From positions 682,001 through 746,000 of the forward strand of contig NZ_SUNB01000001.1 in NCBI RefSeq assembly GCF_007570825.1: a stretch of 64,000 nucleotides of DNA, read 5' to 3'. This DNA is from Pleionea sediminis. Its GTDB lineage: Bacteria; Pseudomonadota; Gammaproteobacteria; Enterobacterales; Kangiellaceae. Of the stretch, positions 5,901-18,000 are shown piece after piece. How positions within the stretch are numbered: the stretch's first letter is position 1; each line of letters starts with the position of its first letter. Made by a program: the position numbers and the translations under genes. The notes under the pieces are model-generated. The model saw nothing but the letters and a program-made list of their open reading frames with translations, was not told where the DNA came from and ran no database searches.

Positions 5901-8900
5901 CTACAATGGAGATCTATAGCGTTCCTGTAATTGATTTATAAACCTAACAAAGAAATTGTTATAGTGCACTGCGCCTTGTATCGCGCGCTGTTTTGCATTT
6001 TCAGCAGTATTCGCAACATCTAAATGACCTGAAAGTTTTGCTTCGCCAACACCGTAAGACAAACTTCCCTCTGCTACTAAATGAGCGTCACTGTTTACTC
6101 CTGCAGCAGCGGAAGCACCTAAATTCGCCTTATCTAATAGTTTATTCTTAATCTTTCTACTAATTGTAAGTTTGCTACTTCCATCAGGCTTGGCTTCTGA
6201 CTTTATTTGAAAAAGAAGAAGCTCTATTTCAAAATTAGTTTTAAATCCATCCGAACCTTGTTTTGTTGATCCTGTCACTGACGTTTTCCCAATTTTTTTC
6301 TTGTCTTTATTAAAAGTAACATTATTAACAAACTTCAATCCGCCCATATCTTTGTGTTTGTATTCTGGCACTTCTATTTCAGGCAATAAGTACTCCTTAT
6401 CGCTAGGCAACTCTGTCATTAACCCGGATGGATCAACAAACTTAACCGGATTTCCTCGACCATAGGCGTAAGGATTTAATTGTTGCGGATCCAGCAACCT
6501 TGACTCGGTCATGAACAATGGATCGGGAGTTAAGAACTGGCCCTGCGTTTGCTGCAAATAGCGTTGCTCAAAATAGCCTAAGCCCGATTCCACATCAGTT
6601 TCTTTTCCAGTAAATCGATAAGGAATTTCGAGCGCAGATTCACCCCACTCATTATCCACTTCACCGTAAGGTCCGTAAGTGAATGCGGCGACAATTTCAC
6701 CGTCATTATTTAAACTGAGCTGCGTACTCCCTAAATGTTGCGCTAAATAAAAGCGTTCTGGAGTAAATGCTCCGCCATCCTGACGACTTTGCGCCAACTT
6801 GTGTCCCAAAACAGTGACGAATTTAATTAACTCGCCATTGCGTAATTCTGTATCCGAATCGACATAAAAAGTTTCTTCGCGTTGTCCTAGATTGTTTACA
6901 ATCGCTTTATAGCGCCGAATATTTTGGCTGTCGTAACGATATTCAGCAGAAACGTCGTCATTAAAATAACGTATCAAACGATGCTTATGATCCCAGCGAT
7001 AATGCTTGTCACCTTCTTGAATCCGGTTACCACTTTCATCATAAGTTATGTCGTGAGTTGTCGCGGTCAATGCATTAGGTCCCGGGGCAGTTCCTATTGA
7101 CTTACCAATCCGATTCCACGCGCCATTATTTTGTTGATTATTACTATTACCGTAACGCAGTAAACCAATACTGGTGCTCGGCATCAAGCCACTACTGCGT
7201 TGTTCCAACATGTTGCCACTTGGGTCATAACGGTAATTAAACGCCACGAAATTACTCAGTTTTGATGCTTGCGTTAGGCGATAGAAATCATCGTAGGTGT
7301 AGGTAAAGTTTTCTTTTAGTTGTCGATGAATGCTGGCATCTAAGTTCAGCTCTTGCGCAATATTAAGAAGACTTTGTTCACTCCGTTGATCATCAATGGA
7401 TAAAACATTCGACACTGCGTCGTAATGATACTCAAACTGCTGTAGCTCAAGCTCGTCACGGTAACTATCTACCGTCTTTAAACGTAGGCGTTCATCATGG
7501 TCGAATCGAGAAACGACACCATTGGCTAAGGTTCTCTCTGTTAATGATCCTTGGGGGCCATATTTTAACTGTTCAACAACACCCGGAATTGACTCCAATT
7601 GTCCGGCGTTATCGTAATAATAATGGACTTCGGTTTTATCCGGATATTGTCGATAGGAAATTCTATTAGCAACATCGTAATCAAATTTGGATACGAACTG
7701 TTTGTTACCATCATTCCCTAGAATATTTCTAACTTTGGTAATCAGTCGACCTCTCGCATCAAAGCTGAAAGCTTCACTGCCCGCTTCATCCCAAATGGAA
7801 GCCAGCCTTCCCTTTAACTCAGTTGCATTTTCTAACAGCGAACTGGATGCGTCATATTGATAGCGTACTTTGGGTGTTACGTTTTCCGGTATTGATGAAG
7901 GACTCCAAGATACACTATCACTGAAAGTCTCTGGACAACTCGGTATTAGAAACTCAGCTAATAGACGATTTAATCCATCGTACTGATATGCGACTTCAAC
8001 ACACCTTGCATCGCGAGTTTGTTTTAAATTACCGGCATCATCATAAGCAAACCAAGTTTGGCCTCGGTTAGGATCATTGATGTAGGTATTCCGCGCCAAT
8101 CCATCGTAATGCATAAAACGAACATTACCTTGCACGTCCTCGTACTGAGTTAGATTATCTAAGGGATCAAAGGTGTAAAGACTGCGCCACTCTTTAAGAC
8201 CACTAACGTAACCTTCTGCATCAACTTTAACTGCATCGACAACAGCTCTTACACGTGATAAGCCATCATATTCGACGCGTTTAAAAGCGCCAAAATGGGG
8301 AGAGCTTTGCCGTGTTTGCTCTTCGTCTTTCATGATCTTGGTTAATGGAGAATATTCAAAAGACTCTAATGCACCTTCCGGTAAATCGGAGGTCGAAGGA
8401 TGCCGGTTCGCCATCAAACGACCTAAGGAATCGTAACGATGCGTCACTGTAGGAGCATCGCTTTCCTTAATAAATTCAAATCCACGACTAAAATATGGCA
8501 GGTAAGTTTTATCAACGAATCCCCGACGATTAAACCTAAAATGTTCGTTAACAATAACTTGCTCAGGTTTCGCTCCCTCCGACCGCGTTTGCAGTAAGCG
8601 ACCGAATCCATCGAAGTAACTACGACTCACTATGTAGTCGCCATCGTCACTCGACTTCTTCTTTGTTTCAATATAATTAACAAGTTCATTATCATTTTGT
8701 AATGCTTGTAACTGATAGGAGTAACGAGATGAAGGAAGCGCTTCTGAATCTCCGACTCGGATGATGGAGGATAGTCGACCTAAGTCGTCGTACAAAAAAG
8801 ATTGTCGTTGACCATTAAAATCTTCATGCCATGTGATAGCACCCCATAAAGGATCGACTTCAGCGCTTTCGGTAAGTAAAAGCTCTCCTGTATTTAGGGT

Positions 8901-11900
8901 TCGCGATGTTAAAAAACTATGATACGTTGAGTCGTAACCTAACTGTGTATGATGCCCCGCTTCTTTTCCCCACAAAGGATCGTAAACATCCGAAACATTG
9001 CCATAGTCGTCGTACTTGAATCTAGATGCAGCAATTACCTCATCGCTTGAGTTGGGATTAACCCAAGCATGAATCATTGTTAAATTACCGGAACTGAAGA
9101 CACCTAAGTTACTTCCACTAAAAGACTCATCGTCATAAAAATAGTGCTCTTTCTTATAAACAGATTGCTCATCATCACTGACCGACGTCGAAACAACACG
9201 ATCTAAAATCCAAGCATCGCGTGCCGCCGGATACGAAGCACTGAAGGTCGTTTCTGTTATACGTTGGTCGCTATGACAAGCCTCATTCTTTAAATATTCG
9301 AGACAACCCAACTCGAATATCTTTGTGATATTTCCAAAACTATCGTATTCGTATTCAGTACGTACCGTTAAGCGTTCACTTTCACCTTTTCCTTCAAAAT
9401 GCTGACTTTCTACAGAACGAGCTTGTGCCTGTTCAATGGTTCTCTCTTCATGCTCACTTGACTCTTCAACCTCAGCTGACTCCCACACCGTTTTCACACG
9501 TTTAAAGAGACGATTTTCCCCATCTAAAAACTCAACACTAATCGCTTTACCTTTAAGCGACGTCTGTTCTTTCCCTAGCAAGTAACTCGATTTAATTACT
9601 TGCGTTTCATTTAAAGAATCACCTATCAAAAGCTCCGTGCTTTTCTCAAACCCCCAAAATGTCTTTTCTCCCACATGATAAAGGCCATTAGTATAATGGT
9701 ACTCTGTACGCTCTGTGATATTGCCAATCGCATCATGGCTCTGAACGGCTTTAACGACTTGCATTCCAAAAGGTACTTTATGCTGCCATTCATTACCGGC
9801 ATTCGCATCACGCAACATTTCACTTACAACGGATGCGTATTCAAAACTAATTGTTTTCCCGATACCGTTGTTAATACTTTGAATTTGATAAGGTTGTGTT
9901 TCAGGAGATAAATCAGCGAACGCAAAGGAAGAGCCATAACGATCAAGTTCATACCAAACAATATCTTGCGAACCGTTTCCGTTAATATCGACAAGTTTGG
10001 CGGTGGGGTAACGTTGATTTAAAGGAGAGACGATAAGTTGCCTCTCTGAAAATAAAGCGGTGTCATGTCTTAAACTTTGTTGCGCAGTTAAGCCATGATT
10101 CAACCAAATTTCAGCGAAACGACCGTTAAGATGAACCAAGTCGGCTCGGCCATCGCCATTGACATCATTGAAATTGATAGCATCGCTATATAGTTGTCGA
10201 CTATAAACCGTTTGAAATCCGATGCGTGATCCAAACCCATTTAAGCCTCGTCCAGGATAATAGCTCACAACAAACCGGTCATTAAAAGCAGCAACAAGCA
10301 CCAAATCCATGAGTCGGTCGCCATTCATATCGGCCAAATAAACATTTTGATTGGCTAAGTCTAAGGATTGAGCCGTTCTGTCGATTGGAAGCGGTATGCC
10401 TCGAGTCCAGCCGTTTTCTAGGTTCAGTGATACAGCATGACTACCACGCTTTATCAATAAGGCATCAACGCGTTTATCATGATTAACATCAACAAATCGC
10501 ACTGAAGAGTCATTAAAAGCAACGCCAGGTTTTGATAACAACCCATGAGGTTTCCAAAATATTTCTGAATTTCCTGCTGCATTGTCAACTTCAGCGGGAC
10601 TAATAACTGACACATTATTCGTCGAGAAAGTAAGAACGTCACTTTTACCATCGCCATTTACGTCGGCAACACGAACATTTGAATTAGAAAACTTACGCGT
10701 CGATGCCCGTTCCATCTGTTTTCGTCCGGAGAACTGAACAACGCCTTGCTCATCAGCTCCTTGGTTTAACCAATAGTGATTATTTCGATATCCCGTATTA
10801 ATAACATCGGGCAAACCATCGGCATTTAAATCGAAAAATAAAGTATCCTTCGAATTAATTGGCATCGGTTGTACTTTGGGCATGGCTGCACGCAAAGCAT
10901 TTTGCGTATCAAACTGACTCCATGTAAATTGGATGGGTGGTAATGAAGTACTTTTATTGAAACTTTGCTTCTGAATAGACTTTATAAGTGAGACAGGTTG
11001 CAGAGACGAGATTGCTTCGTAATCTATTTTGTAGCTAATCCCCTCTTTATTTCCTGCGTAAGTTGATATCTCAGTTAAACGCTGACTGATTCGAAGTTCA
11101 AAGCCCGATCGAAAATCGGTTAGAACATCGGGACGAAATTCATAGTTAAATCGAAGACCAACATGACTAGCTTCTGAATGGTTATAAGTTATTTCCGCTA
11201 AGTAAGGATAAGCATCGCCATCTACTTTTTGATAAATATATTTTATTTCATTACCGTTACTATCTACCATCGAATCAGGATACCAACGATAAACAACTAG
11301 CTTATTTGCTTGTAGAGGATGAAGCCCCTCAACTCTTGAAGTAGAACGCGTACCTAAAGTAAGTTTTGAGCCATTAGGGAAGTGCCAACGCCATCCCTGC
11401 TCTAGTTTTTCATATAAAATAAATCCATCTTCAACTTGAGCTCGGTACAAATTGTCTTTTACATAGACGAGCTCTTTTCCTGTATTATCAATATAGGTAT
11501 CCGCTTCATCAAATTCATCGACTTCACCATCACCATCGCTATCGCGTCGATTTCCGGATAACCAATCTTCATAAACCGGTAAACCTTTGTCCGTTTGTCG
11601 CTGCAGATATGGTACGCTCAACTGCATACCAACGCCTAACAAACCATTACCATAACCATTGCTATATTCGATTGATAACGAGGGAGAAAATCCCGCTCGC
11701 CCCGGAGGTACATCAATGGGGACTTGGTATTGACTAGTCCCAGTATTAGGCGCAAGGGAAAAGCGTTCACCAAGACCATCAATTGACCCGGGCCCTGTCG
11801 GTAATGAAAGAACATGAGGATCCGAAGCAGTATTGACACCACTTCCCCGTACAGTCGAAGAAACTAAAAGTAGCAAAGAAATAACTAACCAAAGAAAGCT

Positions 11901-11951
11901 ATTTCCTTTCTGTTTTTTTTGTGTCACGAGTTCGCAGCAGTAAAGTAACAT
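5901..11951 (-). CDS. Exported SpvB/VCBS/TcdB-middle/RHS-core protein, Tc-toxin B/C-fusion-like
   Basis: This encodes 2016 residues. In order: a signal peptide with hydrophobic core at about 20-33; an SpvB-like N-terminal domain (SLPTGPGSIDGLGERF near 49, then PGRAGFSPSLSIEYSNGYGN); FG-GAP/VCBS repeats at about 365-690 (FFDLNADGLPDV, VADVNGDGKSDVL, FNDVNGDGRADLV); a TcdB-middle-like segment at about 690-830 (NNGIGKTISFEY, VPFGMQVVK); many RHS/YD repeats; and an RHS core ending in NPYAYGRGNPVKFVDPSGLM near 1843. After that come 174 residues of unique sequence, the position where TcC and RHS proteins carry toxin cargo. I do not recognise this tip. SpvB plus VCBS plus RHS core in one chain is the build of a Tc B/C fusion; a Sec leader is not typical of classical Tc proteins. 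AAGGA lies 12 bases before the ATG. It is separated from the upstream A-like gene by a terminator. Confidence 0.85.
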   Translation of the reverse strand: MLLYCCELVTQKKQKGNSFLWLVISLLLLVSSTVRGSGVNTASDPHVLSLPTGPGSIDGLGERFSLAPNTGTSQYQVPIDVPPGRAGFSPSLSIEYSNGYGNGLLGVGMQLSVPYLQRQTDKGLPVYEDWLSGNRRDSDGDGEVDEFDEADTYIDNTGKELVYVKDNLYRAQVEDGFILYEKLEQGWRWHFPNGSKLTLGTRSTSRVEGLHPLQANKLVVYRWYPDSMVDSNGNEIKYIYQKVDGDAYPYLAEITYNHSEASHVGLRFNYEFRPDVLTDFRSGFELRISQRLTEISTYAGNKEGISYKIDYEAISSLQPVSLIKSIQKQSFNKSTSLPPIQFTWSQFDTQNALRAAMPKVQPMPINSKDTLFFDLNADGLPDVINTGYRNNHYWLNQGADEQGVVQFSGRKQMERASTRKFSNSNVRVADVNGDGKSDVLTFSTNNVSVISPAEVDNAAGNSEIFWKPHGLLSKPGVAFNDSSVRFVDVNHDKRVDALLIKRGSHAVSLNLENGWTRGIPLPIDRTAQSLDLANQNVYLADMNGDRLMDLVLVAAFNDRFVVSYYPGRGLNGFGSRIGFQTVYSRQLYSDAINFNDVNGDGRADLVHLNGRFAEIWLNHGLTAQQSLRHDTALFSERQLIVSPLNQRYPTAKLVDINGNGSQDIVWYELDRYGSSFAFADLSPETQPYQIQSINNGIGKTISFEYASVVSEMLRDANAGNEWQHKVPFGMQVVKAVQSHDAIGNITERTEYHYTNGLYHVGEKTFWGFEKSTELLIGDSLNETQVIKSSYLLGKEQTSLKGKAISVEFLDGENRLFKRVKTVWESAEVEESSEHEERTIEQAQARSVESQHFEGKGESERLTVRTEYEYDSFGNITKIFELGCLEYLKNEACHSDQRITETTFSASYPAARDAWILDRVVSTSVSDDEQSVYKKEHYFYDDESFSGSNLGVFSSGNLTMIHAWVNPNSSDEVIAASRFKYDDYGNVSDVYDPLWGKEAGHHTQLGYDSTYHSFLTSRTLNTGELLLTESAEVDPLWGAITWHEDFNGQRQSFLYDDLGRLSSIIRVGDSEALPSSRYSYQLQALQNDNELVNYIETKKKSSDDGDYIVSRSYFDGFGRLLQTRSEGAKPEQVIVNEHFRFNRRGFVDKTYLPYFSRGFEFIKESDAPTVTHRYDSLGRLMANRHPSTSDLPEGALESFEYSPLTKIMKDEEQTRQSSPHFGAFKRVEYDGLSRVRAVVDAVKVDAEGYVSGLKEWRSLYTFDPLDNLTQYEDVQGNVRFMHYDGLARNTYINDPNRGQTWFAYDDAGNLKQTRDARCVEVAYQYDGLNRLLAEFLIPSCPETFSDSVSWSPSSIPENVTPKVRYQYDASSSLLENATELKGRLASIWDEAGSEAFSFDARGRLITKVRNILGNDGNKQFVSKFDYDVANRISYRQYPDKTEVHYYYDNAGQLESIPGVVEQLKYGPQGSLTERTLANGVVSRFDHDERLRLKTVDSYRDELELQQFEYHYDAVSNVLSIDDQRSEQSLLNIAQELNLDASIHRQLKENFTYTYDDFYRLTQASKLSNFVAFNYRYDPSGNMLEQRSSGLMPSTSIGLLRYGNSNNQQNNGAWNRIGKSIGTAPGPNALTATTHDITYDESGNRIQEGDKHYRWDHKHRLIRYFNDDVSAEYRYDSQNIRRYKAIVNNLGQREETFYVDSDTELRNGELIKFVTVLGHKLAQSRQDGGAFTPERFYLAQHLGSTQLSLNNDGEIVAAFTYGPYGEVDNEWGESALEIPYRFTGKETDVESGLGYFEQRYLQQTQGQFLTPDPLFMTESRLLDPQQLNPYAYGRGNPVKFVDPSGLMTELPSDKEYLLPEIEVPEYKHKDMGGLKFVNNVTFNKDKKKIGKTSVTGSTKQGSDGFKTNFEIELLLFQIKSEAKPDGSSKLTISRKIKNKLLDKANLGASAAAGVNSDAHLVAEGSLSYGVGEAKLSGHLDVANTAENAKQRAIQGAVHYNNFFVRFINQLQERYRSPL

Positions 11952-12045
11952 CGGATTTTATTTCCTTATTTTTTCTTTTTAATACTCAAGCAAAAAAGCA
12001 ATCGTTAAATTATTTTTTTGATTAAGCACTCAATTAGGAGGAGGT

Positions 12046-12077
12046 AAAAATCAGCAGCACACTGTGTGCTGCTGATT
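12046..12077 (-). terminator. Strong intrinsic terminator after the FnIII/TcA-like gene
   Basis: A perfect 14-bp inverted repeat (arms 12049-12062 and 12064-12077) is followed on the minus strand by five T. It lies 9 bases past the stop of the giant FnIII gene and about 100 bases before the RHS gene start, so the RHS gene needs its own promoter or readthrough. Confidence 0.85.
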
Positions 12078-12086
12078 AAACGACAA

Positions 12087-15000
12087 TTATTGCTCTAAAC
12101 TATCACGGTATAGAAGTTCTTCTAAAAACAGTGATGTTTCAGGTAATAATTCATACAAAGGTAAGTCATCATTACTCTTCAACATATCATCGATCAAAAC
12201 GCCTGACTTGTTATAACCAGAGTAACAAGTGTTAACATTTCTCGAGACATACTTGTGTCGAATGACAAGCTCGATATCGGTAATGTCATAAATTTCATAT
12301 AAAGAACCGAAATCATCCGCCTGTAATAGCTGTAACTGCCAATCCGACGCCGCGACAGAACGCTCTTTAAAGGCTGAGGTTCCAGTATTAATCACGCCCG
12401 AAGATCCCGCAGTAATCGCTGCATCCATTTCCACTGAGTATCGATTACTGTAATTGAATGTGCTTGCACCAGTAACATCCCAGAACTGCGGTTGCACTGC
12501 TTCAATACGATCAATTGTTTCCTCGATATTGGTCGCTCCTTGATATTCCTTTGCACGGAAATAACTGGCACCGCCATAAGTTAAACGTGCGGGTGTTATT
12601 TCTTCCATAGCGCCTGCAACGGTTGTGATATTCACTCCCATATCTAGAATTTTGTCGTTGTAAGTACCACCACTAACGACACAACTCTCATCTCCACGAA
12701 TAACCATACGCGGACCTAAGAAAATTCGACCACGAGGAACCGGCTTTAACGTTGCAAAGTTTAGGTTAATCCAATCTTCAGAGTAGTAACCACTCTGCGT
12801 TTCAATTGAACCTGCTAAATAAGCTCGGAATGCGTAATTAGAATCTAGCAGCGTGCCATCACCTTCATACTCACATTCATTAGGAGCAAATGGGTCTGTT
12901 ATGATCCAATCAAGTTCTTCTCGTCGCTCTGGGAACGGATGCTGATAACACTGTAATCTTCGGCGTAAAAAGTGATAGTAACCTAAGATGTCTTCTTTAA
13001 AAGAAATCACATCGGTACTGGTCTGGAAGCTTCGCACGAGTCGCTCGTTATTGAAGTTCATCATCTCTTCATAAAACTCAGCTAACTCTTCCGCATTACG
13101 CATGGCAATAACCGATTCAGCGTCGTAGCCCGAAGCACTTACAAAAGATTCTTGCCATTTGTACTCTAAAGCTTTAACCGCATGGAACATCCATTCTTGC
13201 GCACGTTCAAAACTTGTTTCTGCAGCGAGTAAACTGGAAGACACTCGTTGTAAATGGATTGGATCTGCGAAATATCGATCGACTTGCGTAGCACGTAGCT
13301 GTTCAGCTTGAACCAACAATCGTTGTACTTGGTTCATCATACCGAGCAAACGCTCAATTTCCGCATCCAAGTTTGCTTCAGCAACGACAATATCCATTTC
13401 CGCAGTTTTCACGCGTAACCATAAATTACGAATCGTTGCCTGGCTATTTACATCCAGCAGCTGACTGTTTAATGATCGAATTTGTGCTCGCTCTTCCTTT
13501 GCCAACTGTTGACTCATCACATTCAAATTACCAATACTAGAAATCTCATTGATATTGGTACGATGTTCGCGAAGTGCAATGTTTGCATCAATAACGCCAC
13601 TAACAAATCCAGCTATAGCACCAGCCCATCCGCCTGTCATACCACCTTGAACCGTTCGATTAACCGTGTCAGCAAATCCTCTTATGCGTGACGTTTTGCG
13701 ACGCGCCTTTTCGGCTGCAATTCGGACTTGATTAATTCGCTCAGAAATTCGAATTTGTTCATTGTCATAACGAATATGAACTTGATCGATTGCATTTTCG
13801 ATTCCTTGCTCTTCACCGCGACGTTCAATTTCAATTTCAATCGCATCTAATGCATTCGACAATTCGGTTTCTCTTGCAGTCAGTACTGCCTCTGCACTTT
13901 CGATATTGGCATTCTGCAATGAAATGGCACTACCTTGTCGCGCATCATCGGTTGAAACCACACACATTCCTTCACTACAGCCAGTGTCAATTTCAATACC
14001 GACTAGTTCCGACAAACGTAGATTGATGGTATCTAATCGATCACTAAAGTCCGTTACCAAGCGATCTTGATTGGATCGTTGCGTATCGAAGTCTGCATTC
14101 GCTATCACTAACTTATTCAACGCATCAGCCAATGAACCGGAGGTTCGATTATGGCGTTGCATGAGTAAATCAAAGGTATCGCTTGTTTCGTTGCCTTGAC
14201 CGCTTTGACCGTAAAAGATCATCACTGCATTTTTCGGTAAACCCAGTAAATTCGTTTCTCCGGTTATTGATTCAGGCAATGAACTCAATTCAGCTAACGC
14301 CGCTTTAAAACGATCAAAGGCTTCGGGTAAGCCGGTAAATCCAGAGACGTCATCGAATTCAACCGACGAGAATAATGCTTGCATCGATTGGTCGTAAGCA
14401 GTTAATGCAGCAACCGTTGTATTTACCGTTTCAACAAGCTCATCAATCAATGTTTGATTTGCTTGTCCGCCGATAACTTCAAGTTTAACCGCTTGATTCA
14501 GTGAATTTGCCCACTTAGTCATGAGTTCATAATAGGCTCGAACATCTTTATAGCCATTGTACAATCGCTCATCTGGTGTAACACTTTGTGCAACATCATT
14601 CGCATCACGATAACGCGGACTAATGTCACCACGCTGCGCCTCGTATTTCACGACAATGTCACCGTTATGTTCAAACAGATCACGATAGTTATAAAACGCA
14701 CTTTCAAAGTGATCAGCTGCGGCTTGATACAAATCAATTTCAAGTCGAATATCACCTTCGCGCAACCGAACAATACGCGCTTGGTCAATCACTTGGTTAC
14801 CCGCCATGATTTCAGCAATCGCTTGCTCGAAATACACATCCAACAAGAATCGCTCAATATTGGTATTGTTGGGATACAAGGTTAATTGATTTAAGATCAC
14901 GTCTCTTGCTGCATCGACACGATCCCGTTCCGCATCGCCATAAATGGTTGCAAAATCACTGTCTAACAATCCATCCGCGTATTGGAAAATCACTTTATTC

Positions 15001-18000
15001 GTTTCAGGATCTAATACATAACTGAGATCCAAATAACGGAACGCTGCAACATCGCGAGAAAAGCGATTTTGTTCAGGAAAATCATCACTGGCAGGAATTG
15101 CATCGGCTTCATTGTAATAAAGAGACTTACGAATGATATCCGTAGGATCGACTTCCACTTGAACGCTTTGCGCAGCTCCAAAGTCTGAACTACCCGCCAA
15201 GTTATAAGCACTCAATCGATACTGATGCTCACCATAAGGTTCATCTATGTCAGCAAAGTTCACACTAAACTGCCGTGCACTACCGTCATATACAAGCTCA
15301 AAAGCACCATTATTTATCGACTGCTCCAAACGATATCCAGTAGCTCGAGCAATAGCCGGCCAAGTCACCGTGTATGCCCCATCTTCAGGATCGGCCGATG
15401 AAGGCACGCTCAATCCCGTGGGCACTCCTGGAGTTTGGAAGTTGGTAATTTCGGTCATGACAAAGTCGGAACAAACACTGGCATCCACAGTTGAACAACT
15501 TCGAATACCATATTCGTTTTGACCGTGTTGCAATCCACTGAGTTCGTGTCGGTTGACATTACCTAAATCCACAATCGTTCCGTCAACGTCTCTCAAGTCA
15601 TATCGAACAGGCTGGCCCAACGCCGCTTCCCACGCCAATGTTGACGTTTCATTATTTCTGGTCACATCAGGTGTTGCTGTCAGATTTGTCACTTCCGGAA
15701 TTAAAATAACTTCCACAATCGGACTGTAACTGTTTGAACTACCCGCTTCGTTAGATGCGCGTAATCGATAACGATGTGAACCATTGGTATGCTCGCCTGA
15801 AGCGTTATAAGCAAAGGATAACGTAGCGCCGTTATAAACAGTTTGCCAATCCGCACCATTAATCGAACGCTGTAATTGATACTCCGTTGCTCCATTAACC
15901 GCTGTCCAACTCACTTGATAATTGTTAAAGCTCCACTCCGGTGCAGACGGTGCAGACGGTGTATCAGGACGATACAAACTTTGCACCGTAACATTTGAGA
16001 AAGGAGTACATAATGAAGATGATGACGCCAAACAAGCTCGAATACCGAGCGAATGTTCACCATAAGGTAAGTTAGCAACATCAGTGTCTGCAACATTACC
16101 TAAAACTCGCGTTGTATTATCCGCATTTCTTAGCACGTAGCTGATTGGCTGACCGATCGCCGCGCTCCATCTCAACGTCGTTGGCTCACCGTTTCTAACC
16201 AACGTGGGTGATGCAGTTAACCCGCTAATTGCAGGAAGCACATTCACTGTGTTTGAAGAACTCCAGTCGGACCATCCCGCAACATTGCGAACACGAACTC
16301 GGTAATTGTGAACTCCATTAACGTGCGAGCTACCGACGGTGTAGTTATATCGATTGCTACTTCCTGAATAAACCGTTGACCAACTTCCACCATTGATTGA
16401 ACGCTGCAACTCATAATTGGTTGCACCACTTACAATGGTCCAATTAATAGCGTAATTACCCAAGGTGTAACCTGTTGAAGCAGGCACGTTTGACGTTGGA
16501 GCATTCGGTTGCGAAGGACGATAAGCACTAGCAACCGTGACATCACGGAACGATGAACAAATATTAGTAATGGTACTTGAACACGCTCGTATACCGTAAA
16601 TGTGATTACCCGCAGCCAAATCATCCACGGTTGTACTATTGACATTTCCAATAGTTGAAATGGTTCCCGCTGGCGTGCGTAATTGATACGTCACCGCTTG
16701 TCCTGCAGCGTTTGACCAACTTAACGTCGACTCACCACCATTAAAAACAGGATTAGGTGTCGCAGCCACTGAAGCGACTTGCGGGATGTTGGTCGTCGAT
16801 TTTACCGAACCAAAGTCAGACCAACCTGCAGGGTTTCTGGCTCGAATACGATAACGATGAGAACCATATTGATGACCACTTCTCGAAACGTTGTAGTCAA
16901 ATTTAAGAGCGGTACCTTGATAAACCGTTGACCAACTTGAATTGTTAGTCGACAACTGCAGCTGGTACTCACTCGAGTTACCGGATTTACTCCAAGTAAC
17001 AGAATAATTTTCGATCGTCGAACTGTTTAAGGTAATCGGTGGAGCACCAACAATGTGGTCACTATTAATAACGGTGTTGACATAGTTTGAACACACCGAC
17101 GTATTAACCGTTGAACATGCACGAACGGAATACGTATGAGAACCGGAGGCCAATCCACTGACAGTATGAGTGCGAGTACTGCCTTTATTGGTTACAGTAC
17201 CATTTGGCATGCGGATATCATAACGAACCGGATGACCAGTCACAGCCGACCATGAAATGACTGTACTATCACCATTATAAACAGGGTTAGGTGTCGCACT
17301 AACACTCGTGGGACTCGCTACCGGAATGTTAACGTCTAGCGCGCGCGCTGCTGACCAGTTGGAACAGGTGTTTCTTGAATTACATGCACGAACGGTGTAG
17401 CTGTAAGTACCATTTCGGTCGTGAGAAATCGCATGAGTTCTCGCTGTTCCCGAATAAATTTGTGTAGAGCCTTCTCGTAATTGATAGGTTTCTGCAAAAG
17501 ACGCATTTGACCAAGTAACATTGTATCGACCTGTACTGCTGTTCGATAACGCACTGATTGAAGGTACAGCCGGCTTAAACTCAACATAAAGATTAGTACT
17601 AGCAACACGATAGCCGCTCGAACATGTGTCATTACAGGCTCGAACACGGTATTGGTAGGTTGACTTATGAGATAAATTCGGAACCGTGTAACTCCGGCTA
17701 CTACCAGAATAAGCATTTTGCCAAGCGCCATTGTCTTTTCGTTGTTGCAACTCATAACGAGTGGGTGAACCACCGCCATCATTAGTTCCCCATGAAATTG
17801 TAGCGCTTGCACTTGAAGAGTAACTCGGCACGGAAAGGGAACGAGGCAAGTTAGGTGTGTATCGAACTCTCACAGTTGAGCCTGTTCGATAACTCGAACA
17901 AATATTTCCTAAACATGCACGAACACGATAGCGATAAGTACCTTCTGCGAGCTTTGGTTGAGCATAGCTTTGACCAGAGCTGGAATATATATTGCTGCTC

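Noticed and set aside
13482..15522. Plus-strand frames inside the giant FnIII gene
   Set aside because: They are antisense shadows of a 6.5-kb intact gene, without ribosome binding sites.
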